This document shows, in pieces, positions 55,914-56,096 of a DNA stretch of 56,096 bases (position 1 is the first letter of the stretch; each line of letters opens with the position of its first letter). The translations under genes and the position numbers were made by a program. The stretch spans positions 1-56,096 of the forward strand of contig DXCM01000017.1 of assembly GCA_019116025.1 (NCBI GenBank), written 5' to 3'. The notes under the pieces were generated by a model. The model was not told the origin of the DNA. It searched no databases and saw only the letters and a list, made by a program, of their open reading frames with translations. Source of the DNA: Candidatus Companilactobacillus pullicola (GTDB lineage: Bacteria; Bacillota; Bacilli; Lactobacillales; Lactobacillaceae).

Positions 55914-56087
55914 CCGTCGTCCGCAAAAAATCTGTGGGCCGCTGGAACGTGGTGGACACGGCTTGAAGCTAATAATTTTCCACTTCGTGAAAAATCATGG
56001 ATCTCCAAGTCCGGTCTTCTACTAACCTTGCTACGCAAGCTAAGTAGAATTTCACCACTTAGGGCCCACAGATTTTTTACTACCGAC
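55914..56087 (+). repeat. Family A/B structured repeat, hybrid type A
   Basis: Near-identical to 16721-16894, including the 5' flank from 55858. It begins 78 nt after the AEC gene's stop. The remaining bases to the window end continue the same 3' flank (TAGACATTC). Confidence 0.9.
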
Positions 56088-56096
56088 TAGACATTC

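Overview
The window is a low-GC Firmicutes chromosome segment, most likely from a Lactobacillaceae species. Pointers to this are the mevalonate-pathway operon, a class II galT beside galK and a LacI-type regulator, a sucrose PTS divergon, SLAP-like surface domains, an FPQTG-sorted surface protein, and consensus sigma-A promoters with strong Shine-Dalgarno sites. A Companilactobacillus-like genome is my best guess at genus level. That is inference, because no rRNA is present. I saw no tRNA, rRNA, prophage, transposase or CRISPR array.

Layout. 0.5-4.1 kb: thiolase, HMG-CoA reductase and HMG-CoA synthase, the first steps of the mevalonate pathway, with overlapping start/stop codons. 4.1-5.4 kb: three tandem ~370-nt non-coding RNA genes, each with its own promoter and terminator. 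5.6-12.6 kb: a small membrane peptide, a secreted 3D-domain cell-wall protein, a deoxyribosyltransferase, ilvE, a secreted alpha/beta hydrolase and a SHOCT protein. 11.6-15.3 kb: galK-galT-galR. 15.4-16.6 kb: DegV and a VOC protein. 17.2-21.8 kb: the sucrose PTS divergent from scrB-scrR. 22.1-25.9 kb: two methyltransferases, recX and a DUF402 protein. 25.9-32.0 kb: LysR, MerR, two aldo/keto reductases, an amidohydrolase and three tandem histidine phosphatases. 32.5-37.9 kb: a small membrane protein with a long structured leader, then a sulfur amino acid operon (MetA-like acyltransferase, cysK, amino-acid ABC transporter) behind a cysteine-codon leader peptide and terminator. 38.0-41.1 kb: a CNNM/CBS protein and prfC. 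41.5-47.4 kb: a secreted glucosaminidase, alanine dehydrogenase, brnQ, a HAD phosphatase and a DUF2975/XRE pair. 47.4-54.6 kb: an FPQTG surface protein, a YhgE/Pip protein with a divergent TetR regulator, and rpoN. 54.9-55.8 kb: an AEC permease.

The most unusual content is between the genes. (1) A dispersed ~170-nt element (family A/B, eleven full or near-full copies plus two fragments) keeps one five-helix fold while the paired sequences change in a compensating way. Copies often sit as convergent pairs around a two-way terminator. (2) A second ~145-nt element (family C, four copies) begins within a few bases of the stop codon of minus-strand genes, once supplying the stop codon, and again shows compensating changes. 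(3) The triplicated ncRNA has a conserved end-to-end stem with compensating substitutions, and two copies carry cre-like sites inside their promoters. (4) A 32-residue leader peptide with three consecutive Cys codons, followed by an intrinsic terminator, precedes the cysteine operon, which is the layout of ribosome-mediated attenuation.

Starts were refined from Shine-Dalgarno positions where an upstream in-frame codon was less likely. All function names rest on recognisable motifs and context, not on database searches.
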